The notes: generated from the letters alone by a model not told the origin. DNA of 64,000 nt from Colimorpha sp045576855 (GCA_045576855.1 JAZNHG010000031.1:62001-126000); one strand, 5' to 3'; numbered from the stretch's first letter, positions 1 to 9,798 are shown. Numbers and translations: made by a program.

Positions 1-766
1 AATGTATCCGCGTGGTGTCCAGATGGTTTCGGCGCGATATCGAAGTCAGCTTCTCGCGGGTCATGCGGCAGTAGGGACAACCGCGGGTGACGAAGGCCAC
101 CAGCTGATGCCCGCGGTCCAGACCGGCATCGGCCAGCGCTCCGTCGGGGCCGACGGTGTGCTGCAACAGCTCGCGGTCGTAGCGCGACTCCTCGGGACCG
201 AACATCCAATTGTCAGGCACCGAGATGCAGAACACGGCCGCCACCACAGCCACCACAGCCAGCGGCGCAAGCAGCAGCTGCAGCCGTCCGGGCCGCGCGG
301 TCACGCTGCCGCCGCAGCATTTATCGTAAAGCAATATCAGAACTATCAGCACGGCGTTCTTCACCATCGACCATACGGGCGGCATGTCGGCCAGCCGGCC
401 CATGCACTGGCAGGAGTCGGTGCGGCCTATCAGGGCAGCATAGCCCAGAAAAAGGGTGAAAAAGACCACCATCAGCAGGGCCGCCAGGTCGACCCACCGC
501 CGCCACCACCCTACGGCGATGAAGAGTGCCAGGAGCAACTCGGCGGCGATGCACAAGCGTGCAGCCAGGAAGCTGACATTCAGCGAAAGGAAACCATAGG
601 AGAAGATATACAGCTCGAAGTCGTCGATGGCCATAAACTTGGCCACCGCCGAGACGAGGAAGAAGGCCGACAGCAGCACCCTCAGCGCCAGCGCCAGCCA
701 CCGTGGGGCCGGCCCCGTCGGCCGAGGCGCCGCCCCGGGACGCGCACAGGAGCTATCGCTGGTCAC
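1..766 (-). CDS. DoxX/MauE-like membrane protein with C-terminal thioredoxin-like region (3' end beyond window)
   Basis: The frame opens at a GTG at 766 and has no stop to the window edge, so the protein is incomplete at its C-terminus. It starts inside the last codons of the upstream lipoprotein gene (14-bp overlap). The N-terminal part holds about four hydrophobic helices and a loop with the paired cysteines CQCM, as in DoxX/MauE-like quinone-linked redox membrane proteins. A short basic stretch and another helix follow, then a periplasmic segment with a CPYC motif close to the edge, which looks like the active site of a thioredoxin/glutaredoxin fold. I infer a membrane-bound thiol redox protein. 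The GTG start is chosen because no ATG precedes the first helix in this frame. Family call moderately sure, exact role unknown. Confidence 0.6.
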   Translation of the reverse strand, partial: MTSDSSCARPGAAPRPTGPAPRWLALALRVLLSAFFLVSAVAKFMAIDDFELYIFSYGFLSLNVSFLAARLCIAAELLLALFIAVGWWRRWVDLAALLMVVFFTLFLGYAALIGRTDSCQCMGRLADMPPVWSMVKNAVLIVLILLYDKCCGGSVTARPGRLQLLLAPLAVVAVVAAVFCISVPDNWMFGPEESRYDRELLQHTVGPDGALADAGLDRGHQLVAFVTRGCPYCRMTREKLTSISRRNHLDTTRIH

Positions 767-1010
767 TGCAGGTCACTTTGTGCACCTCGGTGCGCTGCAG
801 CGAATGCACGCCATCCTCCGTGACGTACTTCTCCTCGAGGGCCATCTCGGTGATATCGTCGCAGTGCAGACCGTCGTCAATCACCAGCACCGGGTTGTAA
901 GTGGTGGCCACATCTTCTATCACGCAGGAGCAGCGGCGCTCCTTGTGGCAGGCCGTAGCCATCAGGGCCACCAGCGCCACAGCCGTCAGAGTCAGGACTT
1001 TCTTCTTCAT
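753..1010 (-). CDS. small lipoprotein, tandem paralogue A
   Basis: 85 residues with an N-terminal lysine-rich, hydrophobic signal ending in a lipobox (LMATAC), so a lipid-anchored envelope protein. The mature part begins HKERRCSCVI and resembles the start of the next gene upstream (SKQKTCRCSVL), so the two are tandem paralogues. The start ATG overlaps the upstream stop as ATGA, and its own 3' end overlaps the DoxX-like gene. It therefore belongs to a tightly coupled run of leftward genes behind ftsK. I recognise no named family. The CxC motif after the lipid cysteine may bind metal or form a disulfide, which is inference. Confidence 0.75.
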   Translation of the reverse strand: MKKKVLTLTAVALVALMATACHKERRCSCVIEDVATTYNPVLVIDDGLHCDDITEMALEEKYVTEDGVHSLQRTEVHKVTCSDQR

Positions 1011-1258
1011 AGTGACTGTTCGTTATAGATGCTGTCTATTTCAAATTCAAAGTCGGTACACACCAGCGAGTCCACAATCAACGTATCCAAGTCGTTGTGG
1101 TAATTGTAGGTGTGCAGCTGGTTGCACTCGCCGCGCTCTATTTTGACGATGCGCACAGTCGACTCGCCCAGCACCGAGCAGCGGCAGGTCTTCTGCTTGG
1201 AGCATCCGGCGGCCAACAGGGCCACGGCTGCAAGGCAAAGGATAGCTTTCTTCTTCAT
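1007..1258 (-). CDS. small lipoprotein, tandem paralogue B
   Basis: 83 residues. A signal peptide with lipobox LLAAGC predicts export and lipidation. The mature N-terminus (SKQKTCRCSVLGES) has the same Cys-x-Cys-Ser arrangement as the downstream paralogue, while the rest is diverged and acidic. It lies 9 bp after the ftsK stop codon and is joined to the next gene by an ATGA overlap, so it is probably co-transcribed and translationally coupled. No function can be assigned. Confidence 0.75.
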   Translation of the reverse strand: MKKKAILCLAAVALLAAGCSKQKTCRCSVLGESTVRIVKIERGECNQLHTYNYHNDLDTLIVDSLVCTDFEFEIDSIYNEQSL

Positions 1259-1267
1259 ATCGGCTTA

Positions 1268-3820
1268 TTATAATGATTTCAATAATTCCTCCAGACTCAC
1301 CTCGTCGTGTATCAGCACGTCGCGCGGTTTCGAGCCGTTGCTGGGGCCCACGATGCCGGCGGCCTCCAGCTGGTCTATGATGCGGCCTGCCCTGTTGTAG
1401 CCCAGCTGCAGCTTGCGCTGCAGGAGCGAGGTGGACCCGAACTGCGACGCCACCACCAGTCGGGCGGCATCGTTGAAGTACTCGTCCTTGCTCTTGGCGT
1501 CGAACTCCTTGTTCGGCTCCTCGTTCTCGTCCAGGTATTCCGGCAGGGTGAACCCGTCGGGATAGCCGCGCTGGTCGCCGATAAAGCGCACCAGCTTCTC
1601 GATTTCGGGCGTGTCTATCAGGGCGCACTGCAGGCGTATCATGTCCTTGCCCGCCAGCGAAATGAGCATATCGCCCCGGCCTATGAGCTGCTGCGCGCCG
1701 CCGGTGTCGAGGATGGTCTTGCTGTCGATACCGCTGGTGACGCGGAATGCCACGCGGGCCGGGAAGTTGGCCTTGATGGTACCGGTGATGATATTGGTCG
1801 TCGGGCGCTGGGTGGCTATAATCAGATGGATACCCACGGCGCGCGCCAGCTGGGCCAGACGCGCGATCGGCAGCTCCACTTCCTTGCCGGCCGTCATAAT
1901 CAAATCGCCGAACTCGTCGATTACCACCACAATGTACGGCAGGTAGCGATGGCCATGCTCGGGGTTGAGCATACGCTTGCAGAACTTCTCATTGTACTCC
2001 GTAATCTTGCGCACCTTGGCGCTCTTGAGCAAATCGTAGCGGCTGTCCATCTCGATGCAGAGCGAATTGAGAGTGCGTACCACCTTCTTGACGTCGGTGA
2101 TGACAGCCTCTTCCTCGTCGGGCATCTTGGCCAGATAGTGCCGCTCAAGGGCCGAATAGAGCGAGAACTCCACCTTCTTCGGGTCCACCAGCACCAGCTT
2201 CAGCTCGGAAGGATGCTTCTTGTAGAGCAGCGAAGCCAGCACAGCGTTCAGGCCCACCGACTTACCCGTACCGGTGGCACCGGCCATCAGCAGGTGGGGC
2301 ATCTTGGCCAGGTCGGTCACCAACACCTCGTTGCTGATAGTCTTTCCGAAGGCGATGGGCAGTTCCATCTTGGCATTGCGGAAGGCGTCGCTCTCCAGCA
2401 TATTCTTCATAGCCACAATCTGCGGCTTGGCGTTAGGCACTTCTATACCCACATTGCTCTCGCCGGGTATAGGTGCTATGATACGGATACCGAGGGCCGC
2501 CAGCGAGAGAGCTATATCGTCCTCCAGGCTCTTAATCTTGCTGATGCGCACGCCGGGGGCGGGCTTAATCTTATAGAGCGTCACCGTGGGTCCGGGAGTG
2601 GCGGTGATGTCGGTTATCTCTATGCCGTAGTCCTTCAGGGTCTGTACGATGCGGTCCTTGTTGGCCACAAGTTCCTCTTTGGTCACCTTGACGTTGGCCA
2701 CCTCCCAGTCCTCCAGGAGGCCGGTGTCGGGCATCACATAGTCGCTCAGGTCCAGGTGCGGGTCGTAGGGCTCGTCGATACCGTAGTGGCGGCGGTAGTC
2801 GTCGGGGTCGGACTCGTCGGTCACTTCGTCGTCGGCAGACGCGTCGGCGGAAGCCGCCGCGTCAGCGGGAGCCGCCGCATCGGCCGTGGCGGGAGTGTCG
2901 TTGATAGTGAAGGTGATACCGTCGGCGGCAGCGGGCGTTTCCTCGGTGACCGTCTGTTCACCACGGGCGCGGGCGTTGATGCGCTCGAATTCGTCGTCTA
3001 TGTCGAAGGCAGGCTCCTCGTCGACGGGCGGCTTGCTGTCGTCCGGCGCGGGGCGGTGGAAGAGCTTGAGGGCCTCCTCGTCGAAGTCGGTGTCCTCGTC
3101 CTGAGCGGGCTGCGCCGGGGCGGTGGCTGCGGTTGACTCTACCTCTGCGGGCTTTTCTTCCACTTTCTTCTTTTGCTTCAGGTCGTCGGAGTGGTCGGTG
3201 GCGGCATCGGCAATCTCACGTTCCAGGTCGCGGACGGTCTTTTTGAGGTCCATTTTGGGCAGTTTCACTTCGGGGAGCTCCATCTTGTGTACCAGCACAA
3301 GGAACAGCACGGCCACAAAGACCAGCAGCACGAGCGTCCACCAGCTGAGCCACACATGGAGCGGTTCGGCCAGCCGCACGCCGATGCCGGCGTAGCTTTC
3401 AAATCCGGCGCGGTGCACCCAGGCACCGCCAATATAGCCCAGCGTGAGCGACAGCCAGAGCATCCAGAAGAGGGTGCTGCCGAAGGTCTTCCACCAGGGC
3501 ATGACGACGACATCCCACAGACGCATGCCGTAGACGAAGAACAGCAGTGCGAAACCGAGAGAGCCGATGCCGAAGAGGTTGGTGGTGAAGAATTCGGCCA
3601 CGCCACGTCCGGCGGCACCCAGCCATCCTCCGCTGCCGGCGGTGGAGTAGTAGCCCAGCATGGATATGACCAGGAAGATGGAGAAGAGCACATAGAGAGC
3701 GCCGCGGATATGGGCGAAGCGCTTGCTGCGGAGGAACGCAGCCAAGCCGCCCCCACCCTTGCGACGGGCGGTGCGGCCTTTCGGTTTGGCGGTAGATTGT
3801 TTCTTTTTAGCAGTGGCCAC
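1268..3820 (-). CDS. ftsK: DNA translocase FtsK
   Basis: 850-residue FtsK/SpoIIIE protein that pumps chromosomal DNA through the division septum and activates dimer resolution. Residues about 40-56, 80-100, 115-132 and 155-177 form the four N-terminal membrane helices. Residues 185-365 are a charged Ala/Asp/Glu-rich linker. The motor follows, with Walker A GATGTGKS at 514-521 and Walker B VIDEFGD at about 633-639. The C-terminal ~65 residues form the winged-helix gamma domain (NRAGRIIDQLEAAGIVG) that reads KOPS-like sites. Length and order are normal for Bacteroidales FtsK. It is followed closely by two small lipoprotein genes and preceded by a secreted protein, where many relatives have a LolA-like gene nearby. 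Confidence 0.97.
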   Translation of the reverse strand: MATAKKKQSTAKPKGRTARRKGGGGLAAFLRSKRFAHIRGALYVLFSIFLVISMLGYYSTAGSGGWLGAAGRGVAEFFTTNLFGIGSLGFALLFFVYGMRLWDVVVMPWWKTFGSTLFWMLWLSLTLGYIGGAWVHRAGFESYAGIGVRLAEPLHVWLSWWTLVLLVFVAVLFLVLVHKMELPEVKLPKMDLKKTVRDLEREIADAATDHSDDLKQKKKVEEKPAEVESTAATAPAQPAQDEDTDFDEEALKLFHRPAPDDSKPPVDEEPAFDIDDEFERINARARGEQTVTEETPAAADGITFTINDTPATADAAAPADAAASADASADDEVTDESDPDDYRRHYGIDEPYDPHLDLSDYVMPDTGLLEDWEVANVKVTKEELVANKDRIVQTLKDYGIEITDITATPGPTVTLYKIKPAPGVRISKIKSLEDDIALSLAALGIRIIAPIPGESNVGIEVPNAKPQIVAMKNMLESDAFRNAKMELPIAFGKTISNEVLVTDLAKMPHLLMAGATGTGKSVGLNAVLASLLYKKHPSELKLVLVDPKKVEFSLYSALERHYLAKMPDEEEAVITDVKKVVRTLNSLCIEMDSRYDLLKSAKVRKITEYNEKFCKRMLNPEHGHRYLPYIVVVIDEFGDLIMTAGKEVELPIARLAQLARAVGIHLIIATQRPTTNIITGTIKANFPARVAFRVTSGIDSKTILDTGGAQQLIGRGDMLISLAGKDMIRLQCALIDTPEIEKLVRFIGDQRGYPDGFTLPEYLDENEEPNKEFDAKSKDEYFNDAARLVVASQFGSTSLLQRKLQLGYNRAGRIIDQLEAAGIVGPSNGSKPRDVLIHDEVSLEELLKSL

Positions 3821-3958
3821 CTTGCAATATCAATATTCTAGGGAGACGAGACAGCGGTCAAGCAGTTGCCTTTGGCTGCGCACGCCGGAAGCCATGACCT
3901 GTGCATCGCTCCCGGTGTCGCGTTATCCGCCTGTCTACTGTCTGCTTAACTGTGTTTA

Positions 3959-4711
3959 CTATTCTTCCTTCAGGAGCTCCATAGCGTCGTTGAGCTCGGT
4001 GCCGAGGGTTTCCATGTCCTCTTCGCTGAGGGTCTCGTAGCCGTCGGGCAGCAGGAAATCGACCTCTTTCACCTTGCCTTTGACGATTTCGGTGGCGGTG
4101 TAGGTGATGGCGCGGCCCTCGCCGGCATCCATCGTGCACTCGAGGGGCATACCCTTGATGCCGCCGAAGAGGATGTTGATTTTCGGGCCAATCTCGTCGC
4201 TGTACCACATGGTCATCGGGTGGTCCACGCCCTCCTCGTCATAGCTGTGGCGAATCATCTTCTTGGCCGTGTAGCCGGCAATCTGCTTGGTCTCGCCGGC
4301 GACATACTCGTAGTAGAAGTGTCCGGGCTCCTTGTCCTCGATGTCGACGCTGTCGAAATCACTGGCCTTGGAGACACTCTTCACCAGAATCTTGCCGGTG
4401 CCCTGGTAGGTGAACTCAAAATCCTGACCGCGCAGATAGTTGAGCAGCATGCCCAGATTCTGGCAGCTGGTGGAGGTGAGGTTCTGCACCAGCACGGCCT
4501 CGGTCATGCCGCTGCAGAAAATGGGGCTCTTGGTGAACATATCGTCGCCGGAGACCTTGATTTCGGCCAGGCGCACCTCCTCCGGCAGATCGACTGCCAC
4601 CTCGCCGGTCGACTCCACTTTGTATTTCACGATACCCTTGAAGCTGTTCTGGGCCATCATACCACCCACGGTCAGAAGCAGGGCGGCGGCCAGTGTGAAG
4701 ATTTTTTTCAT
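3959..4711 (-). CDS. secreted DUF4412-like protein
   Basis: 250 residues with a clear Sec signal peptide (hydrophobic core LAAALLLTVGG, likely cleavage after MMAQ). The mature protein starts with a beta-rich segment (FKGIVKYKVES) and carries the WYSDEIG and YTATEIVKGKV strands seen in DUF4412/GLPGLI-like periplasmic proteins of Bacteroidota. It ends in an acidic helix. It sits 138 bp upstream of ftsK in the same direction, in the place where a LolA-type lipoprotein carrier is often found in this order. It is not a clear LolA. Start ATG at 4711 gives the signal peptide directly. Family assignment tentative, export confident. Confidence 0.7.
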   Translation of the reverse strand: MKKIFTLAAALLLTVGGMMAQNSFKGIVKYKVESTGEVAVDLPEEVRLAEIKVSGDDMFTKSPIFCSGMTEAVLVQNLTSTSCQNLGMLLNYLRGQDFEFTYQGTGKILVKSVSKASDFDSVDIEDKEPGHFYYEYVAGETKQIAGYTAKKMIRHSYDEEGVDHPMTMWYSDEIGPKINILFGGIKGMPLECTMDAGEGRAITYTATEIVKGKVKEVDFLLPDGYETLSEEDMETLGTELNDAMELLKEE

Positions 4712-4886
4712 CGTTATCTCTGTTTTTTGTTTGTTCCAAATTTTTAGTATAACTTGAAAGCATTTTATTTATTGTATGGCGTAGAAAAAATATTTTTCCC
4801 GCCGGCGGCCGCCCCTCGCCGGCGGCATGCCGGGGGCACCCTCGGGGCGCGACCCGCCGACGGCCTCGGCATCAGGTGCCCAGACA

Positions 4887-5029
4887 CTGCCTAACTACCT
4901 ATCAACTACTACTGTAGTAGGTGTTGGTAAGGTGTTGGTAAGGCGTTGGTAAGGCGTTGGTAAGGAGATGATAGGTTGGGAACCTGGCGTTCAGTGGGTT
5001 ACAAGGGCGTTTTTTCGCGTCACAACAGG
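4887..5029 (+). repeat. 143-bp dispersed element, copy 1 (11-bp iterations)
   Basis: Same sequence as 52844-52986 on the other strand: 143 bp in both, no indels, 136 identical bases by my count. Content in order: CTGCCTAACT end, a near-palindrome CTACTAC-T-GTAGTAG, four 11-bp iterations of the type GGTAAGGYGTT, a TGGGTTACAA segment, a TTTTTT tract between GGCG and CGCG, and the end CACAACAGG. It lies upstream of the PgpH-like gene and codes for nothing recognisable. Confidence 0.9.
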
Positions 5030-5035
5030 AGGGGG

Positions 5036-5241
<206 letters not shown>

Positions 5242-5274
5242 ATGAATCTATCGGCGCGTTTTAATATTTTTTTG

Positions 5275-5282
5275 TATTTTTG
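5275..5282 (+). promoter_or_regulatory. Bacteroidota -7 promoter box (TATTTTTG)
   Basis: Perfect TAnnTTTG match in an AT-rich pocket after GC-rich repeats. Transcription would start around 5288, so the ATG at 5291 would be nearly leaderless. This favours the in-frame ATG at 5315 for the PgpH-like gene. Confidence 0.7.
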
Positions 5283-5314
5283 CATTTCGTATGAAGAGTG
5301 TTCTGACAACGATA

Positions 5315-7282
5315 ATGAAGCGTTTATCACTGATTTACAGAGTACTGCTCGTGTTGGCCACAGCGGCGCTCATCGTGGTGCTTTTCCCCCACACGCACCA
5401 CGGCACCCACTATGACTACAAGGTGGGGGCAGTGTGGCGCGGGGCCGACCTGGTGGCGCCCTACGACTTTGCGGTGATGCTCTCGCCCGACGAGCTGGCG
5501 CAGGAGCAGGACGCCGAACGGCAGAAGGCCATCCTCTACTACCGTGCCGACTCGACGGCGCGCGAGAGGGCGCTGCTGCGGCTCGAGCGGCTGTCGCACC
5601 CCCTCACGGGTGCGCAGCGCAAAGCCCTGCGGCAGCAGATAGACAGCGTGTACCGCATAGGCTATCTGGAGCAGCCCGACGAGGCGGAGGGTATCACGAG
5701 CCACCAGATAGTGCTGCTGGACGGCAACGTGGGCAGCATGCACCGCAGCCGCGAATTCATCACCCCGGCCGACCTGGCGCCCGGCCTGCTGCGCGACAGC
5801 CTGCTGGCGCCCAGCCTGGTGCTGGACCGCACCCGCACGGCGCTGGAGCTGGACAGCCGCCTCTCGCAGGTGAGCCACACGAGCCAGCTGGTGATGGCGG
5901 GCGACCGCATAGTGGCCAAAGGCGAGGAAGTGAGCGAGGAGAAGGCCCTCGTCATCTCCAGCCTCGAGGCCGAGAACGACCGCCGCTTCTCCGACCGCTA
6001 CAGCCTCTGGGGGCAGATGGCCGGACAGCTACTGCTGGCAGCCATCGCCTTCCTGGCGCTCTTCATGTTCCTTCGCAACACAGACCACCCCATACTCGAG
6101 GACGACCGCAAGGTGCTCTTCGTGATGGTGCTGATACTGCTCATCTCGGCCACCGAGGCGCTGGTGGTGCGCATGTCGCCCAGCCTGGTGCTCATCGTGC
6201 CCTTCTGCATCGTGCCCATCCTGGTGCGCGTGTTCTTCGACATGCGCGTGGCCCTCTATATCCACCTGACCATCGTCATCGTGCTGGCCAACCTGGTGCC
6301 GGACTCGTTCGAGTTCATCTTCTACCAGCTGGTGACCGGCATGATGAGCATCATCACGGTGCGCAACCTGGAGCGCCGCAGCCAGTTCTTCACCCTGGCG
6401 CTGGTCATCTTCGGCTGCTATTCGTTCATCTACACGGCCGGCGTGCTGAGCCAGGACACCAACCTGCTCTCGCTGTCGCCGCAGCGCTACCTCATCTTCT
6501 TCTTCAACTCGCTGCTCACCCTGCTGGCCTACCCGCTGATATTCCTCTTCGAGAAGCTCTTCGGCATGACCACCAACCTGACGCTGCTGGAGTTGAGCAG
6601 CACCAGCCATCCGGCCCTGCGCGAACTGAGCCGGCGCGCCCCCGGCACCTTCCAGCACTCGGTGCAGGTGGCCAATATAGCCGAGGACCTGGTGAGCGAA
6701 CTGGGCGGCAACGCGCTGCTGGCCAAGGTGGGAGCCCTCTACCATGACATCGGCAAGGTGGAGAACCCGCTCTATTTCACCGAGAATCAGAACTCGGGCT
6801 TCAACCCGCACGACGAACTGGACTATGCCGAGAGCGCCCAGCTGATTACGGCCCACGTGACCGACGGCCTGGCGCTGGCCGGACGCTACCACCTGCCGGC
6901 CGAGGTGCAGGACTTCATCCGCACGCACCACGGCACCACCTATACCGGCTACTTCTATGCCAAAGAGCTGGAACGCCACCCCGACGGCGACTTCGATGTG
7001 TCGCTCTTCCGCTATCCCGGCCCGCGGCCCTACAGCCGCGAGACGGCCGTGGTGATGATTGTGGACACGGTGGAAGCCGCCTGCCGCAGCCTGAAGCAGC
7101 ACACGAAGGAGAATACCGACCAGATGATAGACCGCCTGATAGACGGCAAGGTGCAGGCCGGACAGCTGGACAACTGCCCGCTGTCGTACGGCGAGATAGC
7201 GCGCATACGCAAATTCCTGAAGGACAAAATGATGAGCATATACCACGTGCGGGTGGAATACCCCACGGTGAAAAGCAATTAA
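5315..7282 (+). CDS. PgpH/7TMR-HD family membrane HD phosphohydrolase
   Basis: 655 residues from the ATG at 5315 (an upstream in-frame ATG at 5291 adds 8). Order: one N-terminal membrane helix, a periplasmic 7TMR-HDED-type domain of about 200 residues, a cluster of about seven membrane helices, then a cytoplasmic HD domain with FQHSVQVANIAEDL, YHDIGKVENP and the HHGTT histidines. This is the architecture of PgpH, which in Listeria hydrolyses c-di-AMP; in Bacteroidota the substrate is inferred by family. A TATTTTTG box lies just upstream, and YfhO follows after 20 bp, so the two are probably co-transcribed. Confidence 0.9.
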   Translation: MKRLSLIYRVLLVLATAALIVVLFPHTHHGTHYDYKVGAVWRGADLVAPYDFAVMLSPDELAQEQDAERQKAILYYRADSTARERALLRLERLSHPLTGAQRKALRQQIDSVYRIGYLEQPDEAEGITSHQIVLLDGNVGSMHRSREFITPADLAPGLLRDSLLAPSLVLDRTRTALELDSRLSQVSHTSQLVMAGDRIVAKGEEVSEEKALVISSLEAENDRRFSDRYSLWGQMAGQLLLAAIAFLALFMFLRNTDHPILEDDRKVLFVMVLILLISATEALVVRMSPSLVLIVPFCIVPILVRVFFDMRVALYIHLTIVIVLANLVPDSFEFIFYQLVTGMMSIITVRNLERRSQFFTLALVIFGCYSFIYTAGVLSQDTNLLSLSPQRYLIFFFNSLLTLLAYPLIFLFEKLFGMTTNLTLLELSSTSHPALRELSRRAPGTFQHSVQVANIAEDLVSELGGNALLAKVGALYHDIGKVENPLYFTENQNSGFNPHDELDYAESAQLITAHVTDGLALAGRYHLPAEVQDFIRTHHGTTYTGYFYAKELERHPDGDFDVSLFRYPGPRPYSRETAVVMIVDTVEAACRSLKQHTKENTDQMIDRLIDGKVQAGQLDNCPLSYGEIARIRKFLKDKMMSIYHVRVEYPTVKSN

Positions 7283-7302
7283 GAAAGTAACAAATCCGCA
7301 TC

Positions 7303-9798
7303 ATGAAGAAAAACATTTGGATACACTTGGCAATCGTTGTGGCCATGCTGGCAGTGGCCTGCATATACTTCTCGCCGGTGCTCGACGGGAAAGTGGTCTA
7401 CCAAGGCGACACGCAGAAGTTCGAGGCAATGGTCAAAGAGACCAAAGACTACCACGCCAAGACGGGCGACTATGCCCTGTGGAACAGCTCTATGTTCGGT
7501 GGCATGCCCATCTATCAGGTGGGTGGCAACCCGCCGATGAAGACCATCTTTGCGCCGCTGCGCGACGTAGTCGACCTTGCCTTCCTGGGTGTGGACCGCA
7601 GCATCGGCGTGCTCTTCCTCTATCTGCTGGGCTTCTATGTGGCACTGGTGGTGCTGGGCTGCTCGCCGTGGCTCTCGCTGTTCGGCGCGCTGGCGTTCGG
7701 TCTGGGCAGCTACAATATCATTATCGTCGAGGCCGGCCATATCAGCAAGGCTTGGGCTATGGCCATGATGGCCCCCATCCTGGCCGGCATGGTGCTCTGC
7801 CTGCGGCGGCCGCGCGAGGGACGCAAGCGCTGGACCGACTGGCTGTGGGGCGGTCTGCTCTTCACCCTCGCGCTAGGTCTGCAACTGAACTTCAACCATA
7901 TCCAGATTACCTACTACACCATCATCGGTGCCGTGATACTGGGCCTTGTCTACCTTGTCCATTCGCTGCGGCAGCGCTATCTGCCACGCTTTGCCGCCGG
8001 GGTGGGTGTGCTGCTGGTTGGCTGCGCGCTGGCCTTCGCCTGCAACGCCCGCGCACTGATGGTCAGCCAGCAATATGCCAAGCAGACCATGCGCGGCGGC
8101 AACGCCATCACCGTCACACCCGAAGACCTCTACCACGACGGCGAGCCCAAGTCGATTAGCGGCAAGAGCAGCGGTCTGGATATAGACTACGCCTTCTCGT
8201 GGAGCTATGGCATCGGCGAGACCTACACCCTGCTGGTGCCCGGTGCTATGGGCGGCGGCAGCGGCGAGCCTGTGGGCCGCGAAAGCGCCTGCTACAAGAA
8301 CTTCCGCCAGGAGCAGGCACCGCTCTACTGGGGCGACCAACCCTTCACCAGCGGCCCTGTCTACTTTGGTGCTATCGTGATATTCCTCTTCCTGGTGGGT
8401 CTGATTGTCGTGCGTGGGCCCGAACGCTGGTGGCTGCTGGCCGCCTCGGTGGTAGCCATACTCATGTCGTGGGGTCGCAATCTGATGCCGGTCAACGAAT
8501 GGCTTTTCAACAATCTGCCCCTCTATAACAAGTTCCGCACCCCCAGCATGAGCCTGGTGCTGGCCAACGTGTGCATGGTGATGCTCGGTGTGCTGGGCCT
8601 GAAAGAACTCTTCTCGCCCGAAGTGGAAGCCAAGCGCAAGCGCCTGGCCCTGTATATCGGCGGCGGTGCTACGGCGGCCATTCTGCTCGTCGGACTGGCA
8701 GTCAGCTCGTCGCTTCCATTCAGCGGCAGCGCCGACACGCAGATGGCTCCGCAATACGGCAACCAATGGGGTCTGATTCAGAGCATCTTCATCCAGGACC
8801 GCAAGGCGCTCTTCCAGAGCGACAGTTGGCGTTCGCTGCTCTTCGTGGCATTGGCCTTCGCCGCGCTGTGGCTCTATATCCGCCAGACGAGCCGCGCCGA
8901 CAAAGCCAGACGCACCTGGACCGTTGCCATCACACTGGTGCTGATGGTGCTTACGGTGGTTGACCTGTGGGGCATTGACCGCCGCTACCTGAACGACAAG
9001 AACTACATCACCACCCAGCAGGCACGTCTGCGCCCCGACGCATGGGACACCACCATCGACCAGATGGCTGCACAAGCGGGCGATGAAGACTACCGTGTGC
9101 TGAATCTGGCAGTCAACACATTCAACGACAGCAAACCCTCGGCCTTCCACCATCAGGTGGGTGGCTACAGCGCCGTCAAGATGCGCCGCTACCAAGACCT
9201 TATCGACTTCTACCTCTCGCGCCATATCAACATGGATGTGCTCAACATGCTCAACACACGATACATCGTGGTGCAGGGCGGCCAAGTGCAGCGCAATCCG
9301 GAAGCACTGGGCAACGCCTGGTTTGTGAGCGAGGTTAAGGAAGTGGCAGATGCCAACGGCGAGATATTGGCACTGAACGATATCAACACCGCCACTACGG
9401 CAGTGGTCAACACGAACGAGTCGGGACAGGTCCTGAATGGTTTTGTTCCACAGGTCGACAGCACGGCCACAATTGTCATGGAGCACCAACGCCCGTACAA
9501 TCCAGACTATCTGAAATATACCACCCACACCTCGAGTGACCAACTGGCGGTCTTCAGCGAGATATACTATGAACCCGACTGGCGCGCCTACATAGACGGC
9601 AAGCCGGCCCACTACATCCGGGCCAACTACCTGCTGCGCGCCATGATTATCCCGGCAGGCGACCACGTGGTGGAATTCAAGAACGAAGCTCCGCTGTTCC
9701 ACAAGATGAACATCGTGACCGTGGCCAGCTCCATCCTGCTGGTGCTGCTGGCTGCAGGTGGAGCGATACTAATCTATCGCAAGCGCAAAGAGGCATGA
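7303..9798 (+). CDS. YfhO family membrane protein
   Basis: 831 residues with an N-terminal anchor helix, a long multi-pass region of about a dozen hydrophobic helices, a soluble beta-rich domain after about residue 560, and a final C-terminal membrane helix ending in a basic tail. The segment after the first helix (GKVVYQGDTQKFEAMVKET, then WNSSMFGGMP) matches Bacteroidales YfhO-like proteins, which resemble GT-C glycosyltransferases. In Gram-positive bacteria YfhO glycosylates lipoteichoic acid; the acceptor here is unknown. Its ATGA end overlaps the next glycosyltransferase gene, suggesting a joint role in envelope glycan assembly. Confidence 0.88.
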   Translation: MKKNIWIHLAIVVAMLAVACIYFSPVLDGKVVYQGDTQKFEAMVKETKDYHAKTGDYALWNSSMFGGMPIYQVGGNPPMKTIFAPLRDVVDLAFLGVDRSIGVLFLYLLGFYVALVVLGCSPWLSLFGALAFGLGSYNIIIVEAGHISKAWAMAMMAPILAGMVLCLRRPREGRKRWTDWLWGGLLFTLALGLQLNFNHIQITYYTIIGAVILGLVYLVHSLRQRYLPRFAAGVGVLLVGCALAFACNARALMVSQQYAKQTMRGGNAITVTPEDLYHDGEPKSISGKSSGLDIDYAFSWSYGIGETYTLLVPGAMGGGSGEPVGRESACYKNFRQEQAPLYWGDQPFTSGPVYFGAIVIFLFLVGLIVVRGPERWWLLAASVVAILMSWGRNLMPVNEWLFNNLPLYNKFRTPSMSLVLANVCMVMLGVLGLKELFSPEVEAKRKRLALYIGGGATAAILLVGLAVSSSLPFSGSADTQMAPQYGNQWGLIQSIFIQDRKALFQSDSWRSLLFVALAFAALWLYIRQTSRADKARRTWTVAITLVLMVLTVVDLWGIDRRYLNDKNYITTQQARLRPDAWDTTIDQMAAQAGDEDYRVLNLAVNTFNDSKPSAFHHQVGGYSAVKMRRYQDLIDFYLSRHINMDVLNMLNTRYIVVQGGQVQRNPEALGNAWFVSEVKEVADANGEILALNDINTATTAVVNTNESGQVLNGFVPQVDSTATIVMEHQRPYNPDYLKYTTHTSSDQLAVFSEIYYEPDWRAYIDGKPAHYIRANYLLRAMIIPAGDHVVEFKNEAPLFHKMNIVTVASSILLVLLAAGGAILIYRKRKEA

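Noticed and set aside
1307..3136. Rightward 609-codon frame antisense to ftsK
   Set aside because: High-GC shadow of a gene whose protein is fully recognisable on the other strand; His/Val/Gly-rich translation without family features.
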